64,000 bases of DNA from Candidatus Kaistella beijingensis (GTDB lineage: Bacteria; Bacteroidota; Bacteroidia; Flavobacteriales; Weeksellaceae): positions 2,752,192 through 2,816,191 of the forward strand of contig NZ_CP071953.1 in the NCBI RefSeq assembly GCF_020084865.1, written 5' to 3'. The notes under the pieces are model-generated. The model saw nothing but the letters and a program-made list of their open reading frames with translations. It was not told the DNA's origin and searched no databases. A program made the position numbers and the translations under genes. Position 1 is the stretch's first letter. Each line of letters begins with the position of its first letter. Below are positions 24,926 to 32,691 of the stretch, piece by piece.

Positions 24926-26593
24926 TTAAGATGACTTTTTAAAATGATCATCCTTAAACATGATGCTGTACACCAGAAACAGTCCTAATCCAATCGCAAT
25001 TACGAAGAAAAAGAAAGGTAAAACCCCGTAACCTAAAATGGTATAAGTTGATGGAATACGCATCAAAAGCGCCGCTCCGATGATCATTGCCGCAATAATT
25101 AATCCGGAAGTGATTCGGTTGGCTACTTTCTGAAAACCTTCTGTCAGCCGATCTTCATCAATTGCATTGATTTTTAATTCTAACTGATTGTTGGCAAGAT
25201 TTTCGGTAATTTTATTCAGGCGACCCGGTAAATTTTCTAATAATTTTTTGTTGTCTAAAAGGAATGCATAAGCATTTTCAGGTTTATGTTCCTGTTGCAT
25301 TTTTTTGTTCACCATTTTCTCCATGAAACGGCGAATCGCCTTTTGAAGATCATATTTCGGCGTCAATACAGCGACGATCTGATCCATGTTCAGAAGGACT
25401 TTTCCTAAAATATTGAGTTCAACTGCTAATTTTATTCCTTCATCTGCGGCGATTCTGTTCATTTGCAGAAGAATTCTTCCGGTTTCCATGTCTTCAGCGT
25501 TTGTACTTGTACTGTCCATCACAAGTCTGTTGATGTTTTTTCGGAAGTGGTCAAGATTTACTTTGGCAGAATCATATTCGCTAATTTCAAGGAGAGCATC
25601 CGTAATATCGTCACCATCTTTTTTGGTCATTCCGACTAAAAGCATCATGATTTTTTCTTGAAGTTTGGGACTGAATTTTGCGACCATTCCTAAATCCATT
25701 AAAGCAACTTTGTCGTCTGCAGTCACATGAATATTTCCGGGATGTGGATCTGCATGCACGAAACCATCAACAATAATCTGCTTCATATAAGCTTCAACCA
25801 AATCATCGATGACCGACGTAAAATCCGTTTCAATTTTTTTAAGGTTCCCCAAAGACGTGATTTTCTTGCCGTCAATAAAATCCATCGTAAGTACCTTTGA
25901 TGAAGAATATTCGGCAACAGGTGATGGAACGATGAGGTTTTTAAACTCCTTTAAATTTTCTTTGAGGATGACAAGATTTTGCGCCTCTTTATTATAATCG
26001 AGTTCATTCAGTAAAATGAAACGAAGTTCTTCGATGACATCATCCAATGCATATTTTTTAGCAACTTTGGAGTGAGTTACCGCAAGATCTGCCATATTCT
26101 TTAAGGTTTCCAGTTCTTCGATGAATTTTTTTCGAACTCCCGGTCGCTGAATTTTCACCACCACCTTTCTTCCGGAAGGCAACAATGCCAAGTGAACCTG
26201 CCCAATTGATGCACTTGCTAAAGGTTTAGGATCAAAAAGTTCAAAAGCTTTGTTGATTTTTACTCCAATTTCCTCCTCAAAAATTTTCTGCACTTCTTCG
26301 TAAGGCACAGTTTCCACATCATCCTGTAGATTTGCCAACGCTTGAAGATAGTTTTCCGGAAGCAAATCCGGTCTTGTTGAAAGAAGCTGACCTAATTTTA
26401 CATAAGTGGGACCCATCTTTTTTAGATCTTCAACCAATTCTTCAGGTTTTTGGTTGTACTCGTCCTCGGAGATTTCTGTTTTTTCAATTTCATTTAAAAC
26501 GGAATTTGCCGTTGATTTCACGACATCGCTGTTGTAGTATTTAAGAATGAAACTGAAAAATTTTGCGTAGTTGTTGAGTTGTTGTAGTGCCAT
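24926..26593 (-). CDS. AarF/UbiB/ABC1 family protein kinase-like protein
   Basis: 555 residues from the ATG at 26593; a GTG 30 bp upstream is less likely. Family motifs are KxGQ (YVKLGQLLSTRPDLLP, near residue 75), the Ala-rich loop LASASIGQVHLALLPSG with the catalytic Lys in VVVKIQRPG, the catalytic loop VHADPHPGNI and MDLGMVAKF. Two C-terminal membrane helices (about 490-540) anchor it. UbiB/COQ8 proteins support quinone biosynthesis or lipid handling; here menaquinone is the likely context, with ubiE at 43055 but not adjacent. Confidence 0.93.
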   Translation of the reverse strand: MALQQLNNYAKFFSFILKYYNSDVVKSTANSVLNEIEKTEISEDEYNQKPEELVEDLKKMGPTYVKLGQLLSTRPDLLPENYLQALANLQDDVETVPYEEVQKIFEEEIGVKINKAFELFDPKPLASASIGQVHLALLPSGRKVVVKIQRPGVRKKFIEELETLKNMADLAVTHSKVAKKYALDDVIEELRFILLNELDYNKEAQNLVILKENLKEFKNLIVPSPVAEYSSSKVLTMDFIDGKKITSLGNLKKIETDFTSVIDDLVEAYMKQIIVDGFVHADPHPGNIHVTADDKVALMDLGMVAKFSPKLQEKIMMLLVGMTKKDGDDITDALLEISEYDSAKVNLDHFRKNINRLVMDSTSTNAEDMETGRILLQMNRIAADEGIKLAVELNILGKVLLNMDQIVAVLTPKYDLQKAIRRFMEKMVNKKMQQEHKPENAYAFLLDNKKLLENLPGRLNKITENLANNQLELKINAIDEDRLTEGFQKVANRITSGLIIAAMIIGAALLMRIPSTYTILGYGVLPFFFFVIAIGLGLFLVYSIMFKDDHFKKSS

Positions 26594-26726
26594 AATTTTT
26601 CCTAAAAGAAAAAATTGTACCACAATTTGTTAGTTTTTATCTGAACGGTGTTTCGGAAAAATGGTATGCAAAGATTTCCAAATCTGCAGACTCAAAATTG
26701 AAATTACCATTTATGTAATTATTTTA

Positions 26727-26757
26727 CTTGGCTCTTTTTACTTGGTTCTTGGTTCAA
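26727..26757. repeat. Degenerate intergenic repeat, family I (TTACTTGGCTCTT)
   Basis: TTACTTGGCTCTT is followed by TTTACTTGGTTCTTGG. Related words occur at 11356-11384 (inverted), 51364-51383 and 30021-30045. It touches the rlmH stop codon. Confidence 0.45.
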
Positions 26758-27227
26758 TCGTTGTGATACGGTTTCCCCTGCAAAATCTGGTCGGCTCGGT
26801 AAATCTGTTCCACAAAAAACAGTCGAATCATTTGATGGGTGAAAGTCATTTTAGACAGAGATATTTTCTCGTTTGCTCTTTGGTAAATTTCTTCTGAAAA
26901 TCCGTAAGCACCGCCAATAAAAAATGAAACTTTTTTGATGGAAAAATTCATCCAGTTATCAATTTTTGCGGCAAATTCCCGACTTGTAAACTGTTTTCCT
27001 TTTTCGTCGAGAAGTATGATGTGATCGGAGTTTTCAGTAAGATTGAGAAATAGTTTTCCCTCTTCTTTTTTCAGAAGTTCGGGGGAGAGATTTTTAGCGT
27101 TTTTCACATCGGGAATTTCGGTGATTTCAAAATTCCAATGTTTTGGCAGGCGGTTTTGGTAATATTTAATAAGGCCGGAAATTTCTTTGTCGTCCGTTTT
27201 TCCGATGCAGATTAAATTGATTCTCAT
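26754..27227 (-). CDS. rlmH: 23S rRNA (pseudouridine1915-N3)-methyltransferase RlmH
   Basis: A 157-residue SPOUT methyltransferase acting on helix 69 of 23S rRNA. The N-terminus MRINLICIGK and the knot motif FFIGGAYGFSEEIYQRA are seen, as are the C-terminal LSKMTFTHQMIRLFFVEQIY and the terminal PYHND. Length is exactly typical. It shares a face-to-face promoter with yihY. Confidence 0.97.
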   Translation of the reverse strand: MRINLICIGKTDDKEISGLIKYYQNRLPKHWNFEITEIPDVKNAKNLSPELLKKEEGKLFLNLTENSDHIILLDEKGKQFTSREFAAKIDNWMNFSIKKVSFFIGGAYGFSEEIYQRANEKISLSKMTFTHQMIRLFFVEQIYRADQILQGKPYHND

Positions 27228-27231
27228 TTCT

Positions 27232-27252
27232 TATCTTTGTTGTGCAAATATA
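27232..27252. promoter_or_regulatory. Face-to-face divergent promoter (rlmH / YihY gene)
   Basis: TATCTTTG (27232-27239, plus) faces CAAATATA (27245-27252), which reads TATATTTG on the minus strand, with 5 nt between. Each -7 box covers the other's expected start point. The same module, 19 of 21 identical, lies at 30653-30673. Confidence 0.65.
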
Positions 27253-27257
27253 GATGA

Positions 27258-28256
27258 ATGGGCATTAAAACTCCACAATTCCTGATTAAAATCCACAATT
27301 TTCTTGATGAAATCCACATCCCGTTTTTGGGAATTTCTCTATGGAAAATGTTCGAGGTTTACGGACAAGGCGTTTTCAGGATGCAAATAGGAAGAATTGC
27401 AGCGAGTATTTCCTGGAGTTTTTTTTTAAGTCTGTTCCCATTTATTTTGTTTTTGCTTTCGTTGTTGCCGTATCTGCCGCATTACGACAAGCTTCAGTTC
27501 TATATTTTTGAGATTTTGATGCCGAATATTTTTCCGGCGCATATTCAAAAAGATGTGTCGGGTTATATCACCAATTTCATCATTCCGAATATGAAGAACA
27601 TTAGCAATCTCACCATTGTTTTTGCGATGATTTTTGCGGTGAACGGAACGCATTCCCTCATTAACGGTTTCAATCTCAACACCAATCTGCAGCGTGGAGT
27701 CGTGAAAGAATATTTGGTGGCATTCGTGATTACCATTGCGTTTATCGTATTGATTATCGCTTCCTTACTTGGTGTCTATTACAGTGAGGTGGTGCTGAAA
27801 CTTTTCACTCCTGAAATTAATATTTCATGGCTCGTTGATAATATGTCGCGGATTATCGGATTTATTTCTTTTCCGGTTTTCTACTTTATTTTGTTGGCAT
27901 TGTTTTATTGGGTGGGATGTTTAAAAATCACCACCTTTAAACAGGCGATTCCGGGCGCAATTCTCACCACCATTCTCTTTATTTTGCTGACGTACTTTTT
28001 TGCCATTTATGTTAGAGATTTTGCCCGTTACAACGTGCTTTACGGTTCGATCGGTTCCATCATTTTGGTAATGGTTTGGGTGAATATCAACATCATTCTC
28101 ATCCTTTTAGGAAATGAACTGAATATCGCCATTAAAAAAGTTCGTGTAGAAAAAATGATGGCGGATGAAATTGCAGCAAACGCCAATCAATTTAATCCGG
28201 ATATTTTGCCGGATTTGGAAGAGGGGGATGATTCGCACACCATAAAAGTTACATGA
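27258..28256 (+). CDS. YihY/BrkB family inner-membrane protein
   Basis: A 332-residue polytopic protein with about six membrane helices. The family segment GRIAASISWSFFLSLFPFILFLLS follows a short N-terminal amphipathic part. Further on are FAMIFAVNGTHSLINGFN and the C-terminal YGSIGSIILVMVWVNINIILILLGNELN. The acidic tail EEGDDSHT is probably cytosolic. The old label ribonuclease BN for this family is wrong; function remains unclear. Start ATG at 27258. Confidence 0.92.
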   Translation: MGIKTPQFLIKIHNFLDEIHIPFLGISLWKMFEVYGQGVFRMQIGRIAASISWSFFLSLFPFILFLLSLLPYLPHYDKLQFYIFEILMPNIFPAHIQKDVSGYITNFIIPNMKNISNLTIVFAMIFAVNGTHSLINGFNLNTNLQRGVVKEYLVAFVITIAFIVLIIASLLGVYYSEVVLKLFTPEINISWLVDNMSRIIGFISFPVFYFILLALFYWVGCLKITTFKQAIPGAILTTILFILLTYFFAIYVRDFARYNVLYGSIGSIILVMVWVNINIILILLGNELNIAIKKVRVEKMMADEIAANANQFNPDILPDLEEGDDSHTIKVT

Positions 28257-28277
28257 AGATTAAGTACAGGAACAAAA

Positions 28278-28303
28278 AAACTCCCGAAAAATTTCGCGAG
28301 TTT
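28278..28303. terminator. Bidirectional terminator between YihY gene and rng
   Basis: AAACTCCCGAAA/TTTCGCGAGTTT stem with one mismatch and a 2-nt tip, between convergent genes. A family B word (CATCCATCTTCCATCTT) follows at 28321-28342. Confidence 0.65.
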
Positions 28304-28338
28304 ATACTTCGCAATGGACTTTGCATCCATCTTCCATC

Positions 28339-29898
28339 TTAATTCGAATAACTCACCAATTCCTCTTTTTTAGAATTGATGATTTTGTACTCCAAATATT
28401 TGAACGAGTCGCGTGGAATAATCGTCACCCATTTTTTGTACTTTAGATACCATTTTGTCTGAATACTTACGATACCTTTTGTAAGGTAAGCTTCCACAAA
28501 AGGATGCACGTGAAGGAAAATTTTTCCTTTATGCTGCTGAATGAGGTTTCTAATCACTTCCTCCATTCTTTCTACAACAACTATTGGTGCAAGGATTTCT
28601 CCGTCTGCATTAGGATTTTCCTCTTTGGTTTCAATTTGCTTTTCGGGACGCGTTCTTTGTCGCGTCAGTTGTATGAGCCCGAATTTGCTCGGCGGTAAAA
28701 TTTTGTGTCGCGCTTTGTCACGCTTCATTTCTTCTTTCAGGTGTTCGTACAAATCTTTTCTGTGTTCCGGATTGGTCATGTCGATAAAATCTACCACGAT
28801 AATTCCGCCCATATCTCTCAAACGAAGTTGACGGGCGATTTCCGTTGCCGCCATTTTGTTCACGTTTAAAGCGTGGTCTTTGTTGGCAGAATTTCCTGAT
28901 GAAATGTTGTTCCCCGAATTGACGTCGATCACGTGAAGTGCTTCTGTATGTTCTATTACAAGATAAGCACCTTTCGAGCTTGGAATATTCACGTGTTTTC
29001 CGAAACTCTGTTTTAGTTGTTTTTCAACATTATAATATTCCAAAAGCGGAGTAGGTCGGTCGTAAAACTGTACGATGTTTTTTCTTTCAGGAGCGATGAC
29101 TTCGATATAGTTTTTCATATCGTTCACCATCTGTTCATCATCGCAAATAATCGAAACGAAATCCGCATTGAAATTGTCGCGAAGAATTGCAGAAGCTTTA
29201 TCTTCCTCACTCAAGACCTTGCTCGGAACTTTATTTTTCTGAATATTTTTAAAGGCAGTCTCCCATTTTTGAACCAGTTGATTCATGTCGTTGTGGAGTT
29301 CTGCTACTTTTTTTCCTTCTGCAACAGTTCTGATGATGACGCCGAAACCTTCAGGTTTAATGCTTTCAATTAAAGTTCTCAACCGTTCACGCTCTTCGGC
29401 ATTTCCGATTTTCTTGGAAATGGAAACGCTTTTGTCAAAAGGAATGAGTACGAGAAATCTTCCCGTTAAAGAAATCTGGGTAGAAATTCGTGGTCCTTTT
29501 GTAGAAATAGGTTCCTTTGTGATTTGAATCAGTACGCTTTCGTCTTTTGAAAGGACTTTATCGATGGTTCCGTTCTTGTTGATTTCCTTTTGAATTTCGA
29601 AATTTTTCAAAGAGGAAGTCTGCTGTTTTTTAGAAACCGTGTCGTTCAGAAATTTTTTGTACGTAAGAAATTGCGGTCCCAAATCCTGATAATGCAGAAA
29701 CGCATCTTTCTCGTAGCCGATGCTCACGAACGCCGCATTCAGGTTGGGCGCGAGTTTTTTTACCTTGCCGATAAATAAATCACCCACCACGAAATCGCTT
29801 TTGTCCTCCTGTTCGTGGAGTTCGAAAAGCCTTCCGTCTTCGAGTAGGGCAATTTTGGATTGCTCATCTTCATGTGATATAATCAGTTCTTTCTTCAT
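28339..29898 (-). CDS. rng: Ribonuclease G/E family endoribonuclease
   Basis: A 519-residue RNase G-sized enzyme. The S1 domain contains VGDLFIGKVKKLAPNLNAAFVSIGYEKDAFLHYQDL. The 5'-sensor/RNase H region precedes the DNase I-like active site HVIDVNSGNN and GIIVVDFIDM, which carries the Mg-binding Asp residues. The zinc-link CPxC of E. coli RNase E/G is not visible: the equivalent region reads RTRPEKQIETKEENPNADGE. Bacteroidetes homologues often lack it, from memory. It probably matures 16S rRNA and initiates mRNA decay. Upstream lie the small ribosomal-type gene and HU. Confidence 0.93.
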   Translation of the reverse strand: MKKELIISHEDEQSKIALLEDGRLFELHEQEDKSDFVVGDLFIGKVKKLAPNLNAAFVSIGYEKDAFLHYQDLGPQFLTYKKFLNDTVSKKQQTSSLKNFEIQKEINKNGTIDKVLSKDESVLIQITKEPISTKGPRISTQISLTGRFLVLIPFDKSVSISKKIGNAEERERLRTLIESIKPEGFGVIIRTVAEGKKVAELHNDMNQLVQKWETAFKNIQKNKVPSKVLSEEDKASAILRDNFNADFVSIICDDEQMVNDMKNYIEVIAPERKNIVQFYDRPTPLLEYYNVEKQLKQSFGKHVNIPSSKGAYLVIEHTEALHVIDVNSGNNISSGNSANKDHALNVNKMAATEIARQLRLRDMGGIIVVDFIDMTNPEHRKDLYEHLKEEMKRDKARHKILPPSKFGLIQLTRQRTRPEKQIETKEENPNADGEILAPIVVVERMEEVIRNLIQQHKGKIFLHVHPFVEAYLTKGIVSIQTKWYLKYKKWVTIIPRDSFKYLEYKIINSKKEELVSYSN

Positions 29899-29903
29899 TA
29901 TTT

Positions 29904-30130
29904 ATTTTAAAATTAAGAGATTAGGTAATTAAGAGATTAAGAATTTACACTCTCGTTACTTGATGTCTTAATAGATTTTTTAGAAATTAAGGCATTAAGT
30001 AATGAAGAGGTTAAAAAAATATACTCTTTTTACTTGTGGTCTTAATTGATTTTTTGTTTTTTTAAATAAAGGAAAAATCAGAAAGGGTAAGAAATCTCTT
30101 AATTCCCTAATTTCTTAATCCCTTAATTCT
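29904..30130. repeat. Degenerate intergenic repeat array, family G (ATTAAGAGATTAAG)
   Basis: The 317-bp gap between rng and the 29-codon gene has no ORF. It is built of drifting ATTAAGAGATTA/CTTAATTACC words, the right part inverted relative to the left (AATCTCTTAATTCCC and CTTAATCCCTTAATTC at 30094-30128). Family I words (TTACTTGTGGTCTT) are interleaved at 30021-30045. Units vary in length and spacing, so it is not CRISPR or a regular satellite. Confidence 0.6.
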
Positions 30131-30215
30131 CCTTAAAAACAAAAATATAGTCGGTGACCTTTTAAGTAATTAAAAACACCAACTATATTATATATTGAGA
30201 AATCTCTCGTAGAGA

Positions 30216-30305
30216 TTATTTTTTCTTATGTCTGTTTGCTCTCCTTCTTTTCTTTCTCTTGTGAGTCGCTACCTTGTGTCTTTTTCTTTTCTTTCCGCTT
30301 GGCAT
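30216..30305 (-). CDS. 29-residue Lys/Arg-rich protein, bS22/mS38-like (AURKAIP1/COX24 domain type)
   Basis: A complete 29-codon gene: ATG at 30305, TAA at 30216-30218. It starts MPSGKKRKRHKVATHKRKK and ends RHKKK; about 60 percent of residues are Lys, Arg or His. The basic K-x-H-K-x-R-K-R pattern resembles the AURKAIP1/COX24 domain of mitochondrial mS38 and actinobacterial bS22, which bind the small ribosomal subunit. It lies between HU and rng on the same strand. I infer a ribosomal protein from composition and resemblance. Confidence 0.75.
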   Translation of the reverse strand: MPSGKKRKRHKVATHKRKKRRRANRHKKK

Positions 30306-30345
30306 AATTTATATTTTTTATTTTAAGTTACTTATTTTCCGTTGA

Positions 30346-30636
30346 TTATTTTACTGCTACTTTGGCTTTTACTTTTTCAACAAAAGTTTTGGAAGGTTTG
30401 AAAGCCGGGATATTGTGCGCCGGGATTTCGATTGCCGTGTTCTTTGATATGTTTCTTCCTGTTTTTGCTGCTCTTGTTTTGATGATAAATGAACCGAATC
30501 CTCTTAAATAAACATTGTCACCATTGTACATTGAAGTTCTGATTTCCTGCATGAATGCCTCTACAACTTTCTGAGTTTCATTCTTTTCAGTTCCCAATTT
30601 ATTTGAGATGGTATTTACCAATTCTGCCTTTGTCAT
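30346..30636 (-). CDS. HU/IHF family DNA-binding protein
   Basis: A 96-residue histone-like dimer-forming protein. The N-terminal helices are MTKAELVNTISNKLGTEKNE, the beta-arm region is VYLRGFGSFIIKTRAAKTGRN, and the arm tip contains the conserved IPAHNIPAFKPSKTF, with Pro for DNA intercalation. Full length. Its promoter faces that of mutY, and the 29-codon ribosomal-type gene follows 40 bp downstream on the same strand. Confidence 0.95.
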   Translation of the reverse strand: MTKAELVNTISNKLGTEKNETQKVVEAFMQEIRTSMYNGDNVYLRGFGSFIIKTRAAKTGRNISKNTAIEIPAHNIPAFKPSKTFVEKVKAKVAVK

Positions 30637-30652
30637 TTCCTGTATTTATTTA

Positions 30653-30673
30653 TATTTTTGGTGTGCAAATATA
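30653..30673. promoter_or_regulatory. Face-to-face divergent promoter (HU / mutY)
   Basis: TATTTTTG (30653-30660, plus, for mutY) faces CAAATATA (30666-30673), which reads TATATTTG on the minus strand for HU, with 5 nt between. It is 19 of 21 identical to the module at 27232-27252. Confidence 0.65.
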
Positions 30674-30683
30674 TGAACATTTT

Positions 30684-31712
30684 TTGAAAACAAAAAAACA
30701 AAATGCTGATTTTCTTCACGTTGGTGCGAAATTATTGGCATGGTACAAAATCCACGGCAGAGAGCTTCCTTTCCGAAAAACCAAAAATCCCTACAATATT
30801 TGGATTTGCGAAATTATTTTTCAGCAGACCAGAATCGAACAGGGTTTGAATCATTATAAAAATTTCATCCAAAGATTTCCCGATGTCGAAACTTTGGCAA
30901 GTGCGGAAACCGATGAAGTTTTACTTTATTGGAAAGGACTTGGCTATTATTCCAGAGCTTTGAATCTGCATAAAGCCTCCAAACAAATTATTGAAGATTT
31001 TAATGGGAAATTCCCCGAAAACTACGACGACATCTTGAAATTGAAAGGAGTTGGGAAATATACCGCCGCTGCAATTTCGAGTATTTGTTTTAATGAAAAA
31101 ATACCTGCGGTCGATGGAAATTTTTATCGGGTTTTGTCGCGGGTTTTTGCGGATGATTTTGATATTTCCAGTACAAAAGCGTTTCCGTATTTTTCGGAAT
31201 TGGCTTTAATGATGATGCCTAAAAATGAAGCGGGACATTTTAATGAGGCGATGATGGATTTGGGTTCCGAAATCTGTAAACCAAAAAATCCTAATTGTGA
31301 AATCTGTCCTTTAAATAAAGACTGTCTTGCTTTTCAATCAGGAAAGGTTCAAAATTTTCCCGTGAAATCAAAGAAAACAAAAGCAACCGATTTGGAACTA
31401 AAGTACTATTTCGTAGAATTTGAAAATCAATTTTTAATCAAACAACGAAAAGACGACTTCATTTGGAAGAAATTGTATGAATTTCCGATTGAAATTCCCA
31501 AAAATTTTGAAGGATTTATTACCACTCAAAAAACGGTTTCTCATAAACTCACCCACAAAAATTTGACGATACATCTATTTAAGGTGAAGTTGAACTCAAA
31601 AAAAATGTTTGAAGATTTCGCGAATGAAAATGATTTTCTGATTACCGATTTGGAAGAGTCGCACCAAAAATCATTTCCAAAACCGCTTGAGAATTATTTG
31701 TATAGTATTTAA
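30684..31712 (+). CDS. mutY: A/G-specific adenine glycosylase MutY
   Basis: A 342-residue base-excision repair enzyme that removes A opposite 8-oxoG. Helix-hairpin-helix LKGVGKYTAAAI precedes the catalytic Asp in PAVDGNFYRVLSRVF. The catalytic Glu lies in EIIFQQTRIEQG. The 4Fe-4S ligands are CKPKNPNCEICPLNKDC (C-x6-C-x2-C-x5-C). A NUDIX-like C-domain follows. No in-frame ATG precedes the conserved GAKLLAWYKIHGRELPF, so the TTG at 30684 is the best start. It lies 24 nt after the -7 box; longer readings would run through the HU promoter. Confidence 0.93.
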   Translation: MKTKKQNADFLHVGAKLLAWYKIHGRELPFRKTKNPYNIWICEIIFQQTRIEQGLNHYKNFIQRFPDVETLASAETDEVLLYWKGLGYYSRALNLHKASKQIIEDFNGKFPENYDDILKLKGVGKYTAAAISSICFNEKIPAVDGNFYRVLSRVFADDFDISSTKAFPYFSELALMMMPKNEAGHFNEAMMDLGSEICKPKNPNCEICPLNKDCLAFQSGKVQNFPVKSKKTKATDLELKYYFVEFENQFLIKQRKDDFIWKKLYEFPIEIPKNFEGFITTQKTVSHKLTHKNLTIHLFKVKLNSKKMFEDFANENDFLITDLEESHQKSFPKPLENYLYSI

Positions 31713-31797
31713 CGCTCGTAGATTTTGCAGATGACGCAGATTCTAAATGTGTAATTTAATTAGCAGTAAATCTGCGCTATGCGTGTAATCTGAGAGA
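31713..31797. repeat. Palindromic intergenic repeat, family E (GCAGATTnnGCAGAT), copy 1
   Basis: CTCGTAGATTTTGCAGATGACG is the left arm and TAAATCTGCGCTATGCGTGTAATCTGAG the right; they are inverted relative to each other around an AT-rich centre. Copies occur at 39862-39966 and 49923-49960 (half). The remaining part of the 337-bp gap (31798-32049) is AT-rich without an ORF, and carries an inverted family B word at 31996-32019. Confidence 0.6.
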
Positions 31798-32037
31798 ATA
31801 TAAAAATTTTTGAAATTAAAAATGGAATTCCCATTTAACATAAACAGACTTTCACCATCTAAAAAGTACAATTTCAATTCTAAATAGAAATTTGTTTTAC
31901 AGGGATTTAGGAATCTCTTCAGAATTAAATGATTGATAATGCAAAATATTTTTCGAGGTTCCTAAATCTTTTTCCATTTAATTTCCACTTCTGATAAATC
32001 TTCCGTCTTCGGACTTCCCAATTCCGACAAAAAGAAT

Positions 32038-32045
32038 TATTTTTG
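32038..32045 (+). promoter_or_regulatory. -7 box of gldD (leaderless arrangement)
   Basis: TATTTTTG ends 4 nt before the ATG at 32050. Confidence 0.6.
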
Positions 32046-32049
32046 CCCA

Positions 32050-32604
32050 ATGTTTAAAAAACTCATTTTCATCTTTTTAACGCTTATTTTAGTTTCCTGT
32101 GGTGAAGAAGCAAAGCCGAAACCTTCCGGCGAACTACGTCTGGAATATCCGCAAGCAAAATATGAAAGTTACTCATCACCCTGTAATTTCACTTTTGAAT
32201 ACTCGGATTTTGCGAAGGTTGAAAATGCTAAAAACCCTTGTTGGTACTACATTTATTACCCGAAAATGAAGGCAAAAGTTTTTCTGACTTATTTCCCAAT
32301 CAAAAACGATTTTGCTTTACACGTGAAGGAATCTGAGAAAATGGTTTACGAACATACCATTAAAGCAACTTCCATCGATACCAAATCTTTCAGTTATCCC
32401 GAAAGAAAAGTTTACGGAAATTTTTATGAGCTGAAAGGTCCATCTGCATCGAACCTGCAGTTTTTTGTGACCGATTCTACCAAACATTATGTGACAGCAA
32501 ACCTGTATTTTAACAGTCGTCCAAAACCTGATTCACTTGCTCCGGCTGTAAATTATATCAAGAAAGATTTACTTCATTTAATCGACACTTTCCAATGGAA
32601 ATAA
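32050..32604 (+). CDS. gldD: Gliding motility lipoprotein GldD
   Basis: 184 residues with a lipoprotein signal (LIFIFLTLILVSCGEE, lipobox VSC). The GldD-specific body includes GELRLEYPQAKYESYSSPCNFTFEYSDFA and the paired phrase NPCWYYIYYPKMKAKVFLTY. GldD is needed for gliding in Flavobacterium and belongs to the T9SS-associated set. In Flavobacterium the order mutY-ssb-gldE-gldD is usual; here ssb and gldE are absent from this spot and a repeat-filled gap is present instead. Confidence 0.92.
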   Translation: MFKKLIFIFLTLILVSCGEEAKPKPSGELRLEYPQAKYESYSSPCNFTFEYSDFAKVENAKNPCWYYIYYPKMKAKVFLTYFPIKNDFALHVKESEKMVYEHTIKATSIDTKSFSYPERKVYGNFYELKGPSASNLQFFVTDSTKHYVTANLYFNSRPKPDSLAPAVNYIKKDLLHLIDTFQWK

Positions 32605-32680
32605 TAATTAATAATGAAGAATTAATAATTAAAAGCGTTATCAAACAATATCAAATAACATCAAACAAATTCAAATAAAA
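32600..32680. repeat. Degenerate intergenic repeats, families H and C
   Basis: ATAATTAATAATGAAGAATTAATAATT (family H) is followed by ATCAAACAATATCAAATAACATC units (family C, inverted relative to 2011-2058). They fill the gldD/PfkB gap. Confidence 0.5.
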
Positions 32681-32691
32681 AAACAATATAA

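Noticed and set aside
29904..30130. Possible CRISPR array
   Set aside because: Units are irregular, drifted and without uniform unique spacers; no cas genes are nearby.
30703..30850. mutY starting at ATG 30703
   Set aside because: That ATG is in a different frame from the conserved MutY sequence and hits a stop early; the in-frame TTG at 30684 fits the promoter and homologous length.
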